Source: R-RK-3 sp031399085 (GTDB lineage: Bacteria > Pseudomonadota > Alphaproteobacteria > Rhizobiales > Rhodomicrobiaceae). Taken from it: a DNA stretch of 64,000 nucleotides. The notes beneath the pieces were generated by a model, which saw only the letters and a list, made by a program, of their open reading frames with translations, had not been told where the DNA came from and searched no databases. Within the stretch, counting starts at the first letter, position 1, and every line of letters starts with the position of its first letter. Location: positions 1-64,000 of the forward strand of contig JANNOQ010000042.1 in the NCBI GenBank assembly GCA_031399085.1. The letters run 5' to 3'. The position numbers were made by a program, and so were the translations under genes. This document shows positions 53,110 through 62,278 of the stretch, in pieces.

Positions 53110-54345
53110 TCACAGTTGCCGCTGTCCCGGCGTCCGTTCTTTTTGGATTCCATCTTCCTCTGTCTGCTCACGCTTCATCGCCTCCAGCGCCGCAATCGCC
53201 CGCTCCAACCCCTCCCGCGTCTCCGGCTTCAGGCTCGCGAACAGCCGCTCCCGCCATTTCTCGCCCAGCGCCTTGGCCTCGGCTTCGAGTTGTGCGTCCG
53301 CTTCCGGGCTGCGCTCCTCGAACAGCCCGTCATTTTTGGCCCGGTTCGACAACGCATCAAAACCTGCGATGTCCGCCTTGCTGAACGCGGTGGCCGAGCG
53401 AACCACCTCATGCAGCAGCCCGAAGGATTTGGCCACCACTGGCGACAGCACCAGCAGATGCAGCTTGTCGAGCTGGTCACCGGTGAGCGTGGCCGCGAGC
53501 AGGGACGGCCCGACTGAGAGAACCAGCGACTTTTGCAAATTGTAGAAGAATTCGCCCTGCTCGATTCCCTCGCGAACGTTGTCCCGCTCGCCCTCGGGCA
53601 CAAGGCTGGAGTCCAGTTTGACCTCCTTGGCGAAGCGGAGGATGTCCGCGACCATCTCGTCGAGCCGCGACACCCGCAACAGATCGCCGACGATGCTTTG
53701 CGCCTTGGCAACTTTTTCCGGCGATGGGGCGGGCGCATCGGGCTGGGTGAATGGATTGTCCTGCAGGTCGAATTGCAGCTCCGCCAGCCAGGCCGTCAGA
53801 GCGTAATAGCTGCGAATTTCCTCATAGTTATAATCGGTTAAGAGGCGTGTCGAGGCGTAGACCGTATTGAACAGCTTGCGCATGGCCGGCATGTCGAGCA
53901 GCTCGGCTAGCACGTCGATCTCGGCCTTGGTGAAATAGTTCGCCAGCAGGCCAGCAACGTCCCGGATGATTGCGTCGCGGCTGTCCGCAAGCACGGGGGC
54001 AAGTTCGTCGCTGGCGCGCAGGGCATAGTCGAGGAAGGTGGCGAGCTTGGCCAGCTTGTCGGCATCGTCCGGTTCAGGCGCGGGCTGGCCTGGAATGCCG
54101 TCCTGGAGCGTTGCGCGGATGGTCGGCAGATAGACCTCGCGCACGGAGCGCCGCACATCGGCGTAGATCTCGGGCAGCCGCGAGGGGGCGAGCGCCTTTG
54201 CAAGCAGATCGGCGAGAATGCGCTGTTTCGCGGCCGACCCCTCGCGCTCGACGGTCTGTCCGGCGTTCTGGGCGAAAGTCTTCGCGGCAGAAAGCACACC
54301 GACGGCCAGCCCCAAGGCGAGGACCGCGGCTTTATAGGCTGGCAT
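53110..54345 (-). CDS. Secreted helical protein of unknown function
   Basis: A 411-residue predicted secreted protein. A signal peptide (YKAAVLALGLAVGVLSAAKT) precedes a long helical region with ILADLLAKALAPSRLPEIYA and KAEIDVLAELLDMPAMRKLF, the latter resembling the DUF2059 helical pattern. The C-terminus is Glu-rich (ALEAMKREQTEEDGIQKE). No enzyme motif is present. The ATG at 54345 has GGAG nine bases upstream; a TTG at 54360 is in frame. Its 3' end lies 36 bp from convergent pccA. A periplasmic scaffold or stress role is possible but unproven. Confidence 0.65.
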   Translation of the reverse strand: MPAYKAAVLALGLAVGVLSAAKTFAQNAGQTVEREGSAAKQRILADLLAKALAPSRLPEIYADVRRSVREVYLPTIRATLQDGIPGQPAPEPDDADKLAKLATFLDYALRASDELAPVLADSRDAIIRDVAGLLANYFTKAEIDVLAELLDMPAMRKLFNTVYASTRLLTDYNYEEIRSYYALTAWLAELQFDLQDNPFTQPDAPAPSPEKVAKAQSIVGDLLRVSRLDEMVADILRFAKEVKLDSSLVPEGERDNVREGIEQGEFFYNLQKSLVLSVGPSLLAATLTGDQLDKLHLLVLSPVVAKSFGLLHEVVRSATAFSKADIAGFDALSNRAKNDGLFEERSPEADAQLEAEAKALGEKWRERLFASLKPETREGLERAIAALEAMKREQTEEDGIQKERTPGQRQL

Positions 54346-54554
54346 CACGCGTTTCTCCAATCATTGCGGCAGGCAAGGGGTACCCGCATTCACTCACGCG
54401 AATACATCAGCTGCGCCGAACGATGATGCAGCCTGAAAGCTGAATTATGGCCAACCGGGATCGTTCCAGTTCGCTAACCGATGCGGTTAATATCCCGCGC
54501 CGAGAGTTTGTTTCGTCTGGCGCAAAGCGGGGCGAGGGGAGCATACTGGCTGCC

Positions 54555-55664
54555 ATGATCCGAGCCTTCGCCATTGCCGCCGCCAGCCTGGCCGCCGCCA
54601 TTATTGCCGGAGATATACAATTGAGCGCCGCACCCCTCAACCGCCAAATCGCCTATCGCGTCGACGGCGCATTCGCCGGCAAGAAGCCGGGCAAGGCCGC
54701 CAAGGATCTCAGTGGGGTCGCCTGCATGCCCGTCCGCGCTGATGGCAGCCGCCTTTGTCTTTTCGTCAACGATGAGAGCCACCAGGCACAGTTTGCCATC
54801 ATCAAGGGGGAAACGATTGTCCCTGGCGCGACCGTCGATCTTATCGGCGAGGAACCGGGTGATGATGTTCCAGGCTCGCCGCCCGATCCGGAATGCCCGG
54901 CCGGCGATGGCGGTTTCGGCGAGTTCGATGGCGAAGGCATTGTGTATGCCGCGCCGTATTTTTACATCACCGGTTCGCACGGGTGTTCCCGCAATGGCGG
55001 GGAGTTTCGGCTGTCTTCCTTCCTGCTGGCCCGCATCAAGGTCGATGCCGAGGGCCGGCCCGTCGACGCCGGCGGCAAGCCGTTGCCCGAGGACCGCTGG
55101 GGCGAGGCGGTTGAACTGACTTACCGGCTTTCGGAGGTGCTCCAGCAGGCCGAGACCGTTGGCGCGTTTTTCGGCAAGAGCCTCGATGAAGGCGAAAACG
55201 GGCTCAACATCGAAGGGTTGGAAATCGACGGCGAGCAGCTTTTGGTTGGCCTGCGCGCACCCACGATCAAGGGCCGGTCATTTATCGTTGCGGCCGATAT
55301 TGCCACGCTTTTCAAGCCCGGCCATGACCCTGTGGACATAGCAGCGGAGGTGATCCCAATCGCGCTCGGCGAGGACATAGGCATCCGCGATCTGGTTCGG
55401 CTGCCCGATGGCCGCCTTGCGGTGCTAGCGGGACCGATGCAGGAGCAGGAGCTTGCCTACCGCATCTACATCGCCGAGCCGAAAGCAGGCGGCGCGCCCA
55501 AACTTGCCGGCCAGCTCGATCCGGTCGAGGATGAGGACGGCGACGCCGTCAAACCCGAAGCGCTCGCCCTGCTCGGCGTGGATGATGGGGAACTACGCGT
55601 TCTTGTGCTGTTCGACGGCATGAAGAATGGCGGGCCTGTGGAGATGAGGTTTCCGCTTCCGTAA
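54555..55664 (+). CDS. DUF3616-like secreted protein
   Basis: A 369-residue protein with a signal peptide (MIRAFAIAAASLAAAIIAGD). The mature part shows the DUF3616 pattern: DLSGVACMPVRADGSRLCLF with FVNDESHQAQF, FGEFDGEGIVYAAPYFYITG, then NGLNIEGLEIDGEQLLVGLR and IRDLVRLPDGRLAVLAGPM. The repeated strand pairs suggest a beta-propeller. Its function is unknown. An upstream in-frame ATG at 54447 would hide the signal peptide. Confidence 0.75.
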   Translation: MIRAFAIAAASLAAAIIAGDIQLSAAPLNRQIAYRVDGAFAGKKPGKAAKDLSGVACMPVRADGSRLCLFVNDESHQAQFAIIKGETIVPGATVDLIGEEPGDDVPGSPPDPECPAGDGGFGEFDGEGIVYAAPYFYITGSHGCSRNGGEFRLSSFLLARIKVDAEGRPVDAGGKPLPEDRWGEAVELTYRLSEVLQQAETVGAFFGKSLDEGENGLNIEGLEIDGEQLLVGLRAPTIKGRSFIVAADIATLFKPGHDPVDIAAEVIPIALGEDIGIRDLVRLPDGRLAVLAGPMQEQELAYRIYIAEPKAGGAPKLAGQLDPVEDEDGDAVKPEALALLGVDDGELRVLVLFDGMKNGGPVEMRFPLP

Positions 55665-55688
55665 ACCCATCCCGGCGCGCTCAGCCGG

Positions 55689-56798
55689 TTACGATGCAGC
55701 GTCTTCGACGGCCGCCGCCGTTTCGAGCCGGTGCGTGAGGAAAAAGCGCATCATCTCTCGCGAGGCATCGGGGCCGTGCGGATCGGTGTAAGAGCCGGCC
55801 ATATCGCCGCCGGACCAGGCATGACCGCTATTATGGATCGCCCAAAATTCCAACAGCGTGCGTCCGCTATCTTCGGAATAGCGGGTGACGCTGTAGCCGT
55901 GGCCGTCCTTGACCCGGCCGCGCTTTATCGTCTGGCGCAAACGCGATCCGGTTTCGGTCAGCATTTGGCCAATCACCTGTTCGGCGTTGCGCGGGTGGAC
56001 GGTTTCGTCTCTGTCGCCTTGGAACACGATGGCAGGCACGACGCGCTCGACGTTGGCCAAGCCCGTTAGGAGCGGCGGGTTCTCAGCGATCGAGCCTGTC
56101 CCGCTTTGCATGGCTTTGTACGCGGAAAGCACGTTGCGGGCCGCGCCGCGCGCCAATCCTGAATGAATGCCAGCCGCGGCATAAAGGTCTGGGTAGGTCG
56201 CCGCCATGATCGCCGTGGTTGCGCCGCCCGCCGACAATCCCGCGACATAGACGCGGCGGCGGTCGATCGCATAGCGCTTGATGACCTGTCGCGTGATCCC
56301 GGCAATCAGCGAAGGTTCGCCCCGGCCGCGATGCTGGTTGCGCGGGCTGAACCAATTCCAGCATCGCAAGCCGTTGGCGGACCTCGATTGCCCAGGGTAG
56401 GCAACGAAACATCCAGCTTCCTCGGCAACGAAATTCATACGCGTGCCAGCGGCAAAATCGTCGGGCGACTGCCGGCAGCCATGCAGCATCACGATCAGCG
56501 GCAGGGGTTGCCCGCGATAGGCGCTTGGGATGTAGAGCCGGTAGTTCCGCATTCCAGCGAAATTGGAAAACAAATCGGTCACGAACTGACCGCTTCTAGG
56601 CGCGGCAGGAGGCTCGGCCTCCCGCTTTGGCGTTTGTAATTCATTGTCACCCGGGTCTCCGATTCGCCTGAACAAGCGCTTCAAAAATGCGCCGGCCCGG
56701 CTTAAGGTTCCCGTGCCTCGCCGATGCCGCCTATGGAGACTGTTCTGGTCGATGACGATGCCCCGGTGTGCTGTGAATTTCGGTGAAAGCATTTTCAT
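55689..56798 (-). CDS. PHB depolymerase/esterase-family protein
   Basis: A 369-residue alpha/beta hydrolase of the PHB-depolymerase esterase family. The oxyanion region is VMLHGCRQSPDDFAAGTRM, the nucleophile elbow is VAGLSAGGATTAIMAATYPD (G-x-S-x-G), and the catalytic His lies in WAIHNSGHAWSGGDM. A basic N-terminal tail (RRHRRGTGTLSRAGAF) and no signal peptide suggest a cytosolic enzyme. The substrate may be short polyhydroxyalkanoate or another ester; feruloyl esterases share the fold. Confidence 0.84.
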   Translation of the reverse strand: MKMLSPKFTAHRGIVIDQNSLHRRHRRGTGTLSRAGAFLKRLFRRIGDPGDNELQTPKREAEPPAAPRSGQFVTDLFSNFAGMRNYRLYIPSAYRGQPLPLIVMLHGCRQSPDDFAAGTRMNFVAEEAGCFVAYPGQSRSANGLRCWNWFSPRNQHRGRGEPSLIAGITRQVIKRYAIDRRRVYVAGLSAGGATTAIMAATYPDLYAAAGIHSGLARGAARNVLSAYKAMQSGTGSIAENPPLLTGLANVERVVPAIVFQGDRDETVHPRNAEQVIGQMLTETGSRLRQTIKRGRVKDGHGYSVTRYSEDSGRTLLEFWAIHNSGHAWSGGDMAGSYTDPHGPDASREMMRFFLTHRLETAAAVEDAAS

Positions 56799-56927
56799 TC
56801 AAAGTGAACTTCAACGGAAGGCGGACCTTACAGCAATCGCCGCCGTCGATCCCGGCATTGTGCGAGAAATTCACATGCCTGTTGCAGTTGCACCAGACCT
56901 GAGTCTGTGTGCACCGCTATGTGTGGC

Positions 56928-57419
56928 CTACGCCCGCGTTGGATTTCTTAGCCGGATCGAAAGGTTTAGCGCGGCGGCAAAGCTAACCCAGACCAAATAG
57001 GGTACGAATAGCAGCGAAGCGGATTCGTCCACTGGCCAGGCAAGGAGAATGAAACCGGCGATGCTCAGCCATAGGGCGGCGATGGTGACCAGCGCAAGGC
57101 CGATGTCCTGGCGGCCGAAGAAGACGTAGGACCAGCCCGCGTTGAGCAAAAGCTGCAATCCCCAGACCCACAGCGCGGGGCCCAGATTTTCGCCTGATGC
57201 GCGCCACACCATCCAGCCCGCGACGGCAATCATCACGTAAAGCACGCTCCAGGCAACAGGGAAAAGCCAGTTGGGGGGCGTCCAGCGCGGCTTCGACAAG
57301 GATTTGTACCAATCCCGCGCACCCCATTGCCCGCCAAAGGCTGCCGCCGCGGCGACCAAGCCAAGGAAAGGCAGAAATGAGAGAAATTCGGGTGATATCC
57401 AGTCTGACATTGTGCCCAT
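56928..57419 (-). CDS. tspO: TspO/MBR-family protein
   Basis: A 163-residue five-helix membrane protein. WYKSLSKPRWTPPNWLFPVAW matches the TspO tryptophan-rich loop, and LLNAGWSYVFFGRQDIGLAL, WLSIAGFILLAW and PYLVWVSFAAALNLSIRLRN complete the pattern. TspO binds tetrapyrroles and cholesterol-like ligands; in bacteria it regulates stress and photosynthesis genes, but no such target is visible here. The start at 57419 has no clear ribosome-binding site; 57410 is in frame. Confidence 0.92.
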   Translation of the reverse strand: MGTMSDWISPEFLSFLPFLGLVAAAAAFGGQWGARDWYKSLSKPRWTPPNWLFPVAWSVLYVMIAVAGWMVWRASGENLGPALWVWGLQLLLNAGWSYVFFGRQDIGLALVTIAALWLSIAGFILLAWPVDESASLLFVPYLVWVSFAAALNLSIRLRNPTRA

Positions 57420-57597
57420 CGTGCGCCGCCATATATCCCAGCGAGCGTTCTAATCACACAACTCGCAAAAATACCAACCGTTCCGGCCCGCCGCCCCGCC
57501 AAAATCCGCATAAATCCGTGATCGAGCCTTGACTTGATTCATCAAGCAGGGCCAATCCGTCGACGGGATGCTCCGCGCAGGGGCTTTGGGGCTTAAC

Positions 57598-58392
57598 ATG
57601 AACAATTATTTGATCGCCGCGCTGCTCGGCGTCATCGAAGGGCTGACGGAATTCCTTCCCGTCTCGTCCACCGGCCACCTTATTCTTTTCGTGGATTTGC
57701 TCGGCTTTCAAGCGCCGCCCGGCAAAACCTTCGAGGTCATGATTCAGCTAGGCGCGATCCTGGCGCTCATCGTTCTCTATTTCCGTAAGATCTTCAGCAC
57801 GATCGTCGGCTTGCCCACGGACCCGGCGGCGCGCCACTTCGCGGCGTTGATCCTGCTCGCTTTTTTGCCCGCAATGGTGCTCGGCGCGAGCCTGCACGGT
57901 TTCATCAAAGACGTGCTGTTCTCACCAGTGGTTGTCGCCACTGCGCTTATTGTCGGCGGCATCGTCATTCTGATTGTGGAGGAAACGCAAAAGCGCGTGC
58001 TCTTCCGCAGCGTCGACGACATTCCGCTGCGGACCGGCTTCATGGTGGGCGTCGCGCAGGCGCTGGCGATGATCCCCGGCGTTTCGCGATCGGGCGCCAC
58101 TATTATCGGCGGGCTGCTGCTAGGACTGGAGCGGCGCACGGCGGCGGAATTTTCGTTCTTCCTCTCCATCCCGACAATGAGCGCCGCCTTCGCCTACGAC
58201 GCCTATAAGAACCGCGCCAGCCTTAGCTTCGACGATGCCGGACTGATCGCGACCGGCTTCATCGCGGCGTTCATCGCGGCGCTTTTGGTAGTGAGGCCGT
58301 TCCTAGCGGTGGTGAGTAAAATCGGCTTTGCGCCCTTCGCCTATTACCGCGTCGCGCTCGGCTCTTTTGTGCTCGTCCTGCTGTATTTTTAG
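57598..58392 (+). CDS. uppP: Undecaprenyl-diphosphatase
   Basis: A 264-residue BacA/UppP membrane phosphatase recycling the lipid carrier for peptidoglycan and O-antigen. The first active-site motif is EGLTEFLPVSSTGHLIL, the second is MIPGVSRSGATI. About seven membrane helices are visible. The start at 57598 has GGGGC seven bases upstream; an ATG at 57568 in frame lacks support. Overexpression confers bacitracin resistance in other bacteria. Confidence 0.96.
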   Translation: MNNYLIAALLGVIEGLTEFLPVSSTGHLILFVDLLGFQAPPGKTFEVMIQLGAILALIVLYFRKIFSTIVGLPTDPAARHFAALILLAFLPAMVLGASLHGFIKDVLFSPVVVATALIVGGIVILIVEETQKRVLFRSVDDIPLRTGFMVGVAQALAMIPGVSRSGATIIGGLLLGLERRTAAEFSFFLSIPTMSAAFAYDAYKNRASLSFDDAGLIATGFIAAFIAALLVVRPFLAVVSKIGFAPFAYYRVALGSFVLVLLYF

Positions 58393-58472
58393 CGTTAGCG
58401 GTGAAGACCGGATCAGATACCCTCGTGTGATGCTGCGGACAAGCGGTCCACTTTCCGAAGAGGGATTGTCAG

Positions 58473-58658
58473 ATGAAAGAAACCTATAGGCCCGGTCAGA
58501 CCGCGCCCAAATCGGCTCAATATGAGATTATCGGCCCGCGCGGCGGTCGCACCGGCGAGGAGCGCACCGTGGTCAAGGGGGAGCCGCTGCCGCCCACGCC
58601 GAAGCCGGGCCAGCTCTATACGCCCGTCGACCCGACAAGACATAAAAGCGGGCGCTGA
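58473..58658 (+). CDS. YjzC-like small protein
   Basis: A 61-residue protein of the YjzC type. It has GQTAPKSAQYEIIGPRGGRT, then EERTVVKGEPLPPTPKPGQLY and VDPTRHKSG, matching the conserved order (GQ-x-AP, E-x-T, KG-x-x-LPPTP, G-x-x-Y, D). It has no signal or membrane segment; the function of the family is unknown. The last codons overlap the terminator hairpin of the convergent gene. Confidence 0.75.
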   Translation: MKETYRPGQTAPKSAQYEIIGPRGGRTGEERTVVKGEPLPPTPKPGQLYTPVDPTRHKSGR

Positions 58659-58673
58659 TTGTCAGACGCCCGC
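58641..58673 (-). terminator. Rho-independent terminator for the small secreted gene
   Basis: GCGGGCG (58648-58654) pairs with CGCCCGC (58667-58673). On the minus strand the hairpin is followed by TTTTATG, about 30 bp after the stop at 58702. The same hairpin lies over the end of the plus-strand YjzC-like gene, where no T-run follows. Confidence 0.7.
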
Positions 58674-58701
58674 GCGGGTCGTGACGCTATCAAAAGGGCA
58701 G

Positions 58702-59025
58702 TCAGTCGCGCTCGCTTCGATTCGCCCTGCGGCCTCGATCTTCGCCAGTGCAGCGGCCGATCTGAATGCGGCGTAAGGTTCGCTCTTCGTCGACGGTCTG
58801 CGCATTGACCCAGTCCATGCACCAGCCGAAATGCCCATCGTACCACGTGTGCCAGCGCAATCCTTGATAACCGCAATTATTATCGACATTCCGCGCCTGC
58901 ATTTCGACGGATTCCGCCGCATACGCGCGACAGAATGACGTCTTTCCCTGCGCCATTGCGGCCGGGGCCATTACGAAGAAGCAAGTGCCGACGAAGCCGG
59001 CGACGAAAACAGATCGCACTGACAT
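58702..59025 (-). CDS. Small secreted protein with four cysteines, 107 aa
   Basis: A signal peptide MSVRSVFVAGFVGTCFFVMA ends APAAMAQG. The mature protein is about 80 residues with Cys in SFCRAYA, NNCGYQG, GWCMDW and GRCTGED and a Trp-rich middle (LRWHTWYDGHFGWC), suggesting a two-disulfide fold. No family was recognised. A terminator follows. It stands between uppP and mmsA on the minus strand and has its own start at 59025. Confidence 0.65.
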   Translation of the reverse strand: MSVRSVFVAGFVGTCFFVMAPAAMAQGKTSFCRAYAAESVEMQARNVDNNCGYQGLRWHTWYDGHFGWCMDWVNAQTVDEERTLRRIQIGRCTGEDRGRRANRSERD

Positions 59026-59096
59026 GGTGGAGATTCCCCAAAAAAACCGGACCAATGGGAAACGTCCGTAATGCGAAACTAAGGCATAAACAGGTT

Positions 59097-60593
59097 CTAC
59101 TTCATCGTCGGAATCACAAATTCCGCGCCTTCCTTCACGCCTGAAGGCCAACGCGCCGTCACCGTCTTCGTTTTCGTGTAGAAGCGGAAGGCGTCCGGGC
59201 CGTGCTGGTTCAGGTCGCCGAAGACGGAGCGCTTCCAGCCGCCGAAGGTGTAATAGGCCAGTGGCACCGGGATCGGCACATTGATGCCGACCATGCCGGT
59301 ATCGACTTTGTTGGCGAAATCGCGGGCCGCATCGCCGTCGCGCGTGTAGATCGAAACACCATTGCCATATTCGTGTGACGAGGGCAGGTGCAGCGCCTCC
59401 TCGTAATCCTTTGCGCGGGCGATGGAGAGCACGGGACCGAAGATCTCCTCCTTATAAATGCGCATATCCGGCGTCACATGGTCGAACAGGCAGCCGCGCA
59501 TGAAGAAGCCGTTCTCATAGCCTTGCATGGTGAAATCGCGGCCATCGACGGCAAGCGTTGCGCCTTCGCGAACGCCGAGATCGACATAGTCCTTCACCTT
59601 CTGCATGTGCGCTTTCGTCACCAGCGGGCCGAAATCGGCGCTGTCATCGGTATAAGGGCCGATTTTCAGCGCCTCGACGCGCGGAATGAGCTTTTCAACG
59701 AGCGCATTGGCGATCTTCTCGCCCACCGGCACCGCCACCGAAATCGCCATGCAGCGCTCGCCCGCCGAACCGTAGCCCGCCCCGATCAGCGCATCGACCG
59801 TCTGATCGAGATCGGCGTCCGGCATGACGATCATGTGGTTTTTCGCGCCGCCGAAACATTGCACGCGCTTGCCGTGTGCCGTGCCGGTTACATAGACATA
59901 TTCGGCAATCGGCGTGGAGCCGACGAAGCCGATGGCCCTGATGTCAGGATGGGTGAGGATGGCGTCCACCGCCTCCTTGTCGCCGTTGACGACGTTGAAC
60001 ACGCCCGCAGGCAGCCCGGCTTCCAACAATAATTCCGCGATGCGCATCGGCACGGATGGGTCGCGCTCGGAGGGCTTCAGGATGAAGGCGTTGCCGCAGG
60101 CGAGCGCGGGCGCGGCCTTCCATAAGGGGATCATGGCGGGGAAGTTGAACGGCGTGATGCCGGCAACGACGCCGAGTGGCTGGCGCATCGAGTAGATGTC
60201 GATGCCTGGTCCTGCACCCTCCGTATACTCGCCTTTCATCAGATGCGGCGCGCCGCAGCAGAACTCCACCACTTCCAGCCCGCGCTGAATATCGCCGATC
60301 GCATCGGGCACGGTTTTGCCATGCTCCGATGACATCAGCTCGGCGAGCGGACGCATCTCCTTCTGCACAAGCTCCAGAAACTTGAACAGCACCCGCGCCC
60401 GGCGCTGCGGATTGAGCGCCGCCCATCCTAGCTGCGCGGCCTTGGCGTTTTCCACAGCCTTCGACAGCTCTGCCGCCGACGCCAGCGCGACCTTGGCCTG
60501 GACTTCGCCCGTATGCGGCGCGAAAATATCGCCAAAGCGCCCGCTCCCGCCCGCGACATTTTTGCCGCCGACGAAATGTCCGATCTCCTTCAT
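59097..60593 (-). CDS. mmsA: Methylmalonate-semialdehyde dehydrogenase (CoA-acylating)
   Basis: A 498-residue ALDH family enzyme that makes propionyl-CoA or acetyl-CoA from methylmalonate or malonate semialdehyde in valine, thymine and inositol breakdown. The N-terminus MKEIGHFVGGKNVAGGSGR is typical. The active Cys is in GSAGERCMAISVAVPVG, the general-base region is GGAKNHMIVMPDADL, and the end has DAFRFYTKTKTVTARWP. GGAGGC lies just before the ATG at 60593. The pccA gene in the window would take its propionyl-CoA product further. Confidence 0.93.
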   Translation of the reverse strand: MKEIGHFVGGKNVAGGSGRFGDIFAPHTGEVQAKVALASAAELSKAVENAKAAQLGWAALNPQRRARVLFKFLELVQKEMRPLAELMSSEHGKTVPDAIGDIQRGLEVVEFCCGAPHLMKGEYTEGAGPGIDIYSMRQPLGVVAGITPFNFPAMIPLWKAAPALACGNAFILKPSERDPSVPMRIAELLLEAGLPAGVFNVVNGDKEAVDAILTHPDIRAIGFVGSTPIAEYVYVTGTAHGKRVQCFGGAKNHMIVMPDADLDQTVDALIGAGYGSAGERCMAISVAVPVGEKIANALVEKLIPRVEALKIGPYTDDSADFGPLVTKAHMQKVKDYVDLGVREGATLAVDGRDFTMQGYENGFFMRGCLFDHVTPDMRIYKEEIFGPVLSIARAKDYEEALHLPSSHEYGNGVSIYTRDGDAARDFANKVDTGMVGINVPIPVPLAYYTFGGWKRSVFGDLNQHGPDAFRFYTKTKTVTARWPSGVKEGAEFVIPTMK

Positions 60594-60853
60594 GCGCAGC
60601 CTCCACAGCGTCAAACGCGGTTCTTCATTGGGTTTTTCATTGCGGCGAATTGTGCCGCCGCGCCAGCCTAAGCGCAAGCCTCGCGGCACGCCCGACCCGC
60701 AATGCGCGCATGGCTGCCCCCTGCGGCGTAATACCTTGGTGCCCCTTCATCCGGCCGCCATACTCCACATATAATGCTGCGATGCAACAGGCGGGGGTTA
60801 CGGCGAACAGATCGCAAGCCGCCTAACGCAGCAACCAGTTGGAGGTTTGGCTT

Positions 60854-61432
60854 ATGCCTGAAACTCACATCTGGGGAGAAACGATAAGGAAATTATGGTT
60901 CACGGAGACCGAGAAGTTCCGGGATCATCTGCTAAGACTCGATTCTGAAAGCCGCCGTATGCGTTTCGGCATGGTCGTTGGGGACGACTTCATCCGCAAA
61001 TATGCCGGGCAAGCCACGCAGTTTCAAAGCGTGATCTATGGGTCCTTCGCTGGACGCGAGATGCACGCCGCGGCAGAGCTGCGGATGATCGGCGATAGCT
61101 GGCACGGTGACGCCGAGGCGGCGTTTTCAGTCGAGCGGGACTACCAGGATTCCGGTGTCGGCACGGAGCTGCTCGGCCGGATCATCATGGCGGCGCGCAA
61201 TCGCGGTGTGGACAAGTTGTATATGAACTGCCTGTCCGAAAACCGGAAAATGCAGCGCATCGCCAAGAAATACGAGGCCGACCTGTTCTTCGATCACGGC
61301 GAGGTGGTCGGTCAGCTCAAGCCCTCGGTGCCAACGCCGCTCTCCTTGTGGAGCGAGGCGATGGACAACAGCAGCGGCTTCGTCATGGCCGTGCTGGAGT
61401 TTCCGTTGCAGCGGATGAATCCGGCGGCTTAA
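60854..61432 (+). CDS. GNAT-family N-acetyltransferase
   Basis: A 192-residue GNAT protein. The acetyl-CoA site is VERDYQDSGVGTELLGRIIM (Q-D-S-G-V-G), following AAELRMIGDSWHGDAEAAFS. The N-terminus LRLDSESRRMRFGMVVGDDF is characteristic of a group of alphaproteobacterial GNATs. TTGGAGG stands directly before the ATG at 60854. It is divergent from mmsA by 260 bp. The substrate is unknown. Confidence 0.87.
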   Translation: MPETHIWGETIRKLWFTETEKFRDHLLRLDSESRRMRFGMVVGDDFIRKYAGQATQFQSVIYGSFAGREMHAAAELRMIGDSWHGDAEAAFSVERDYQDSGVGTELLGRIIMAARNRGVDKLYMNCLSENRKMQRIAKKYEADLFFDHGEVVGQLKPSVPTPLSLWSEAMDNSSGFVMAVLEFPLQRMNPAA

Positions 61433-61544
61433 GACGGGTTCGCCGCCCAAACACCCTGCCGCCGCGCCGCTCCGATCCTCACCGCGAGCGGCGCGGCCGC
61501 CTTTCTGGGTTGACGCAAACGCCCCGCTGTTTAATCGTTCGCCG

Positions 61545-62276
61545 ATGCGAATCTACCGTGATCTTTCCCGCTGGTATCCATTCATCACGGACGCCGGTGA
61601 GTATGCCGAGGAAGCCGCCCACATAGCGGGCTTGATCGACGCCGTCTGCCAGGGCCCAGCCGAGACTTTGCTGGAGCTCGGATCGGGCGCCGGGCACAAT
61701 GCGTCCTATCTAAAGGCACGCTTCCGCTGCACCCTCACCGACATTTCGGTCGAAATGCTAACGCATAGCCGAGCGCTCAATCCCGAATGCGAACACATCG
61801 AGGCCGACATGCGCACACTGCGCCTCGACCGGCTGTTCGACGCCGTGCTGATCCACGACGCGATCGGCTATATGACGGCCGAGGCCGATCTGCGCGCCGC
61901 CATCGAAACGGCTTCCGCGCATTTGCGGCCGGGCGGGGCGGCGGTGCTTCTGCCCGACGAGCTGAAGGACAATTTCCGCTCCCGGAGCGAAATCGGCGGG
62001 AGGGACGCCGAAGATGGAAGCAGCCTCCGCTACCTCATGTGGACGCATGACCCCGATCCATCCGACACGATCTGCCAGGCCGACTTCGCGTTGCTGATCG
62101 GCGAGCCGGGCAAGCCGGTGCGGTCCGAGCATGACAGCCACACGATCGGCCTGTTCGAGAGGGCGGTCTGGCTGAGGCTGATGGATAAAGCCGGGCTGGA
62201 CTTCGTCGCCGTGGACATTCCCGACCCGGATGAGGGCGAGCACGAAGTTTTCACCGCAAGGCGGCGGCCGCGTTAA
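61545..62276 (+). CDS. Class I SAM-dependent methyltransferase
   Basis: A 243-residue methyltransferase. Motif I is TLLELGSGAGHNASYL, motif II is CTLTDISVEMLTHSRAL, and RLDRLFDAVLIHDAIGYM is motif IV. Later LRPGGAAVLLPDELKDNF completes the Rossmann sheet. The substrate cannot be read from these motifs. It is tail to tail with the aquaporin-like gene (2-bp gap) and follows the GNAT gene by 112 bp. Confidence 0.85.
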   Translation: MRIYRDLSRWYPFITDAGEYAEEAAHIAGLIDAVCQGPAETLLELGSGAGHNASYLKARFRCTLTDISVEMLTHSRALNPECEHIEADMRTLRLDRLFDAVLIHDAIGYMTAEADLRAAIETASAHLRPGGAAVLLPDELKDNFRSRSEIGGRDAEDGSSLRYLMWTHDPDPSDTICQADFALLIGEPGKPVRSEHDSHTIGLFERAVWLRLMDKAGLDFVAVDIPDPDEGEHEVFTARRRPR

Positions 62277-62278
62277 TC

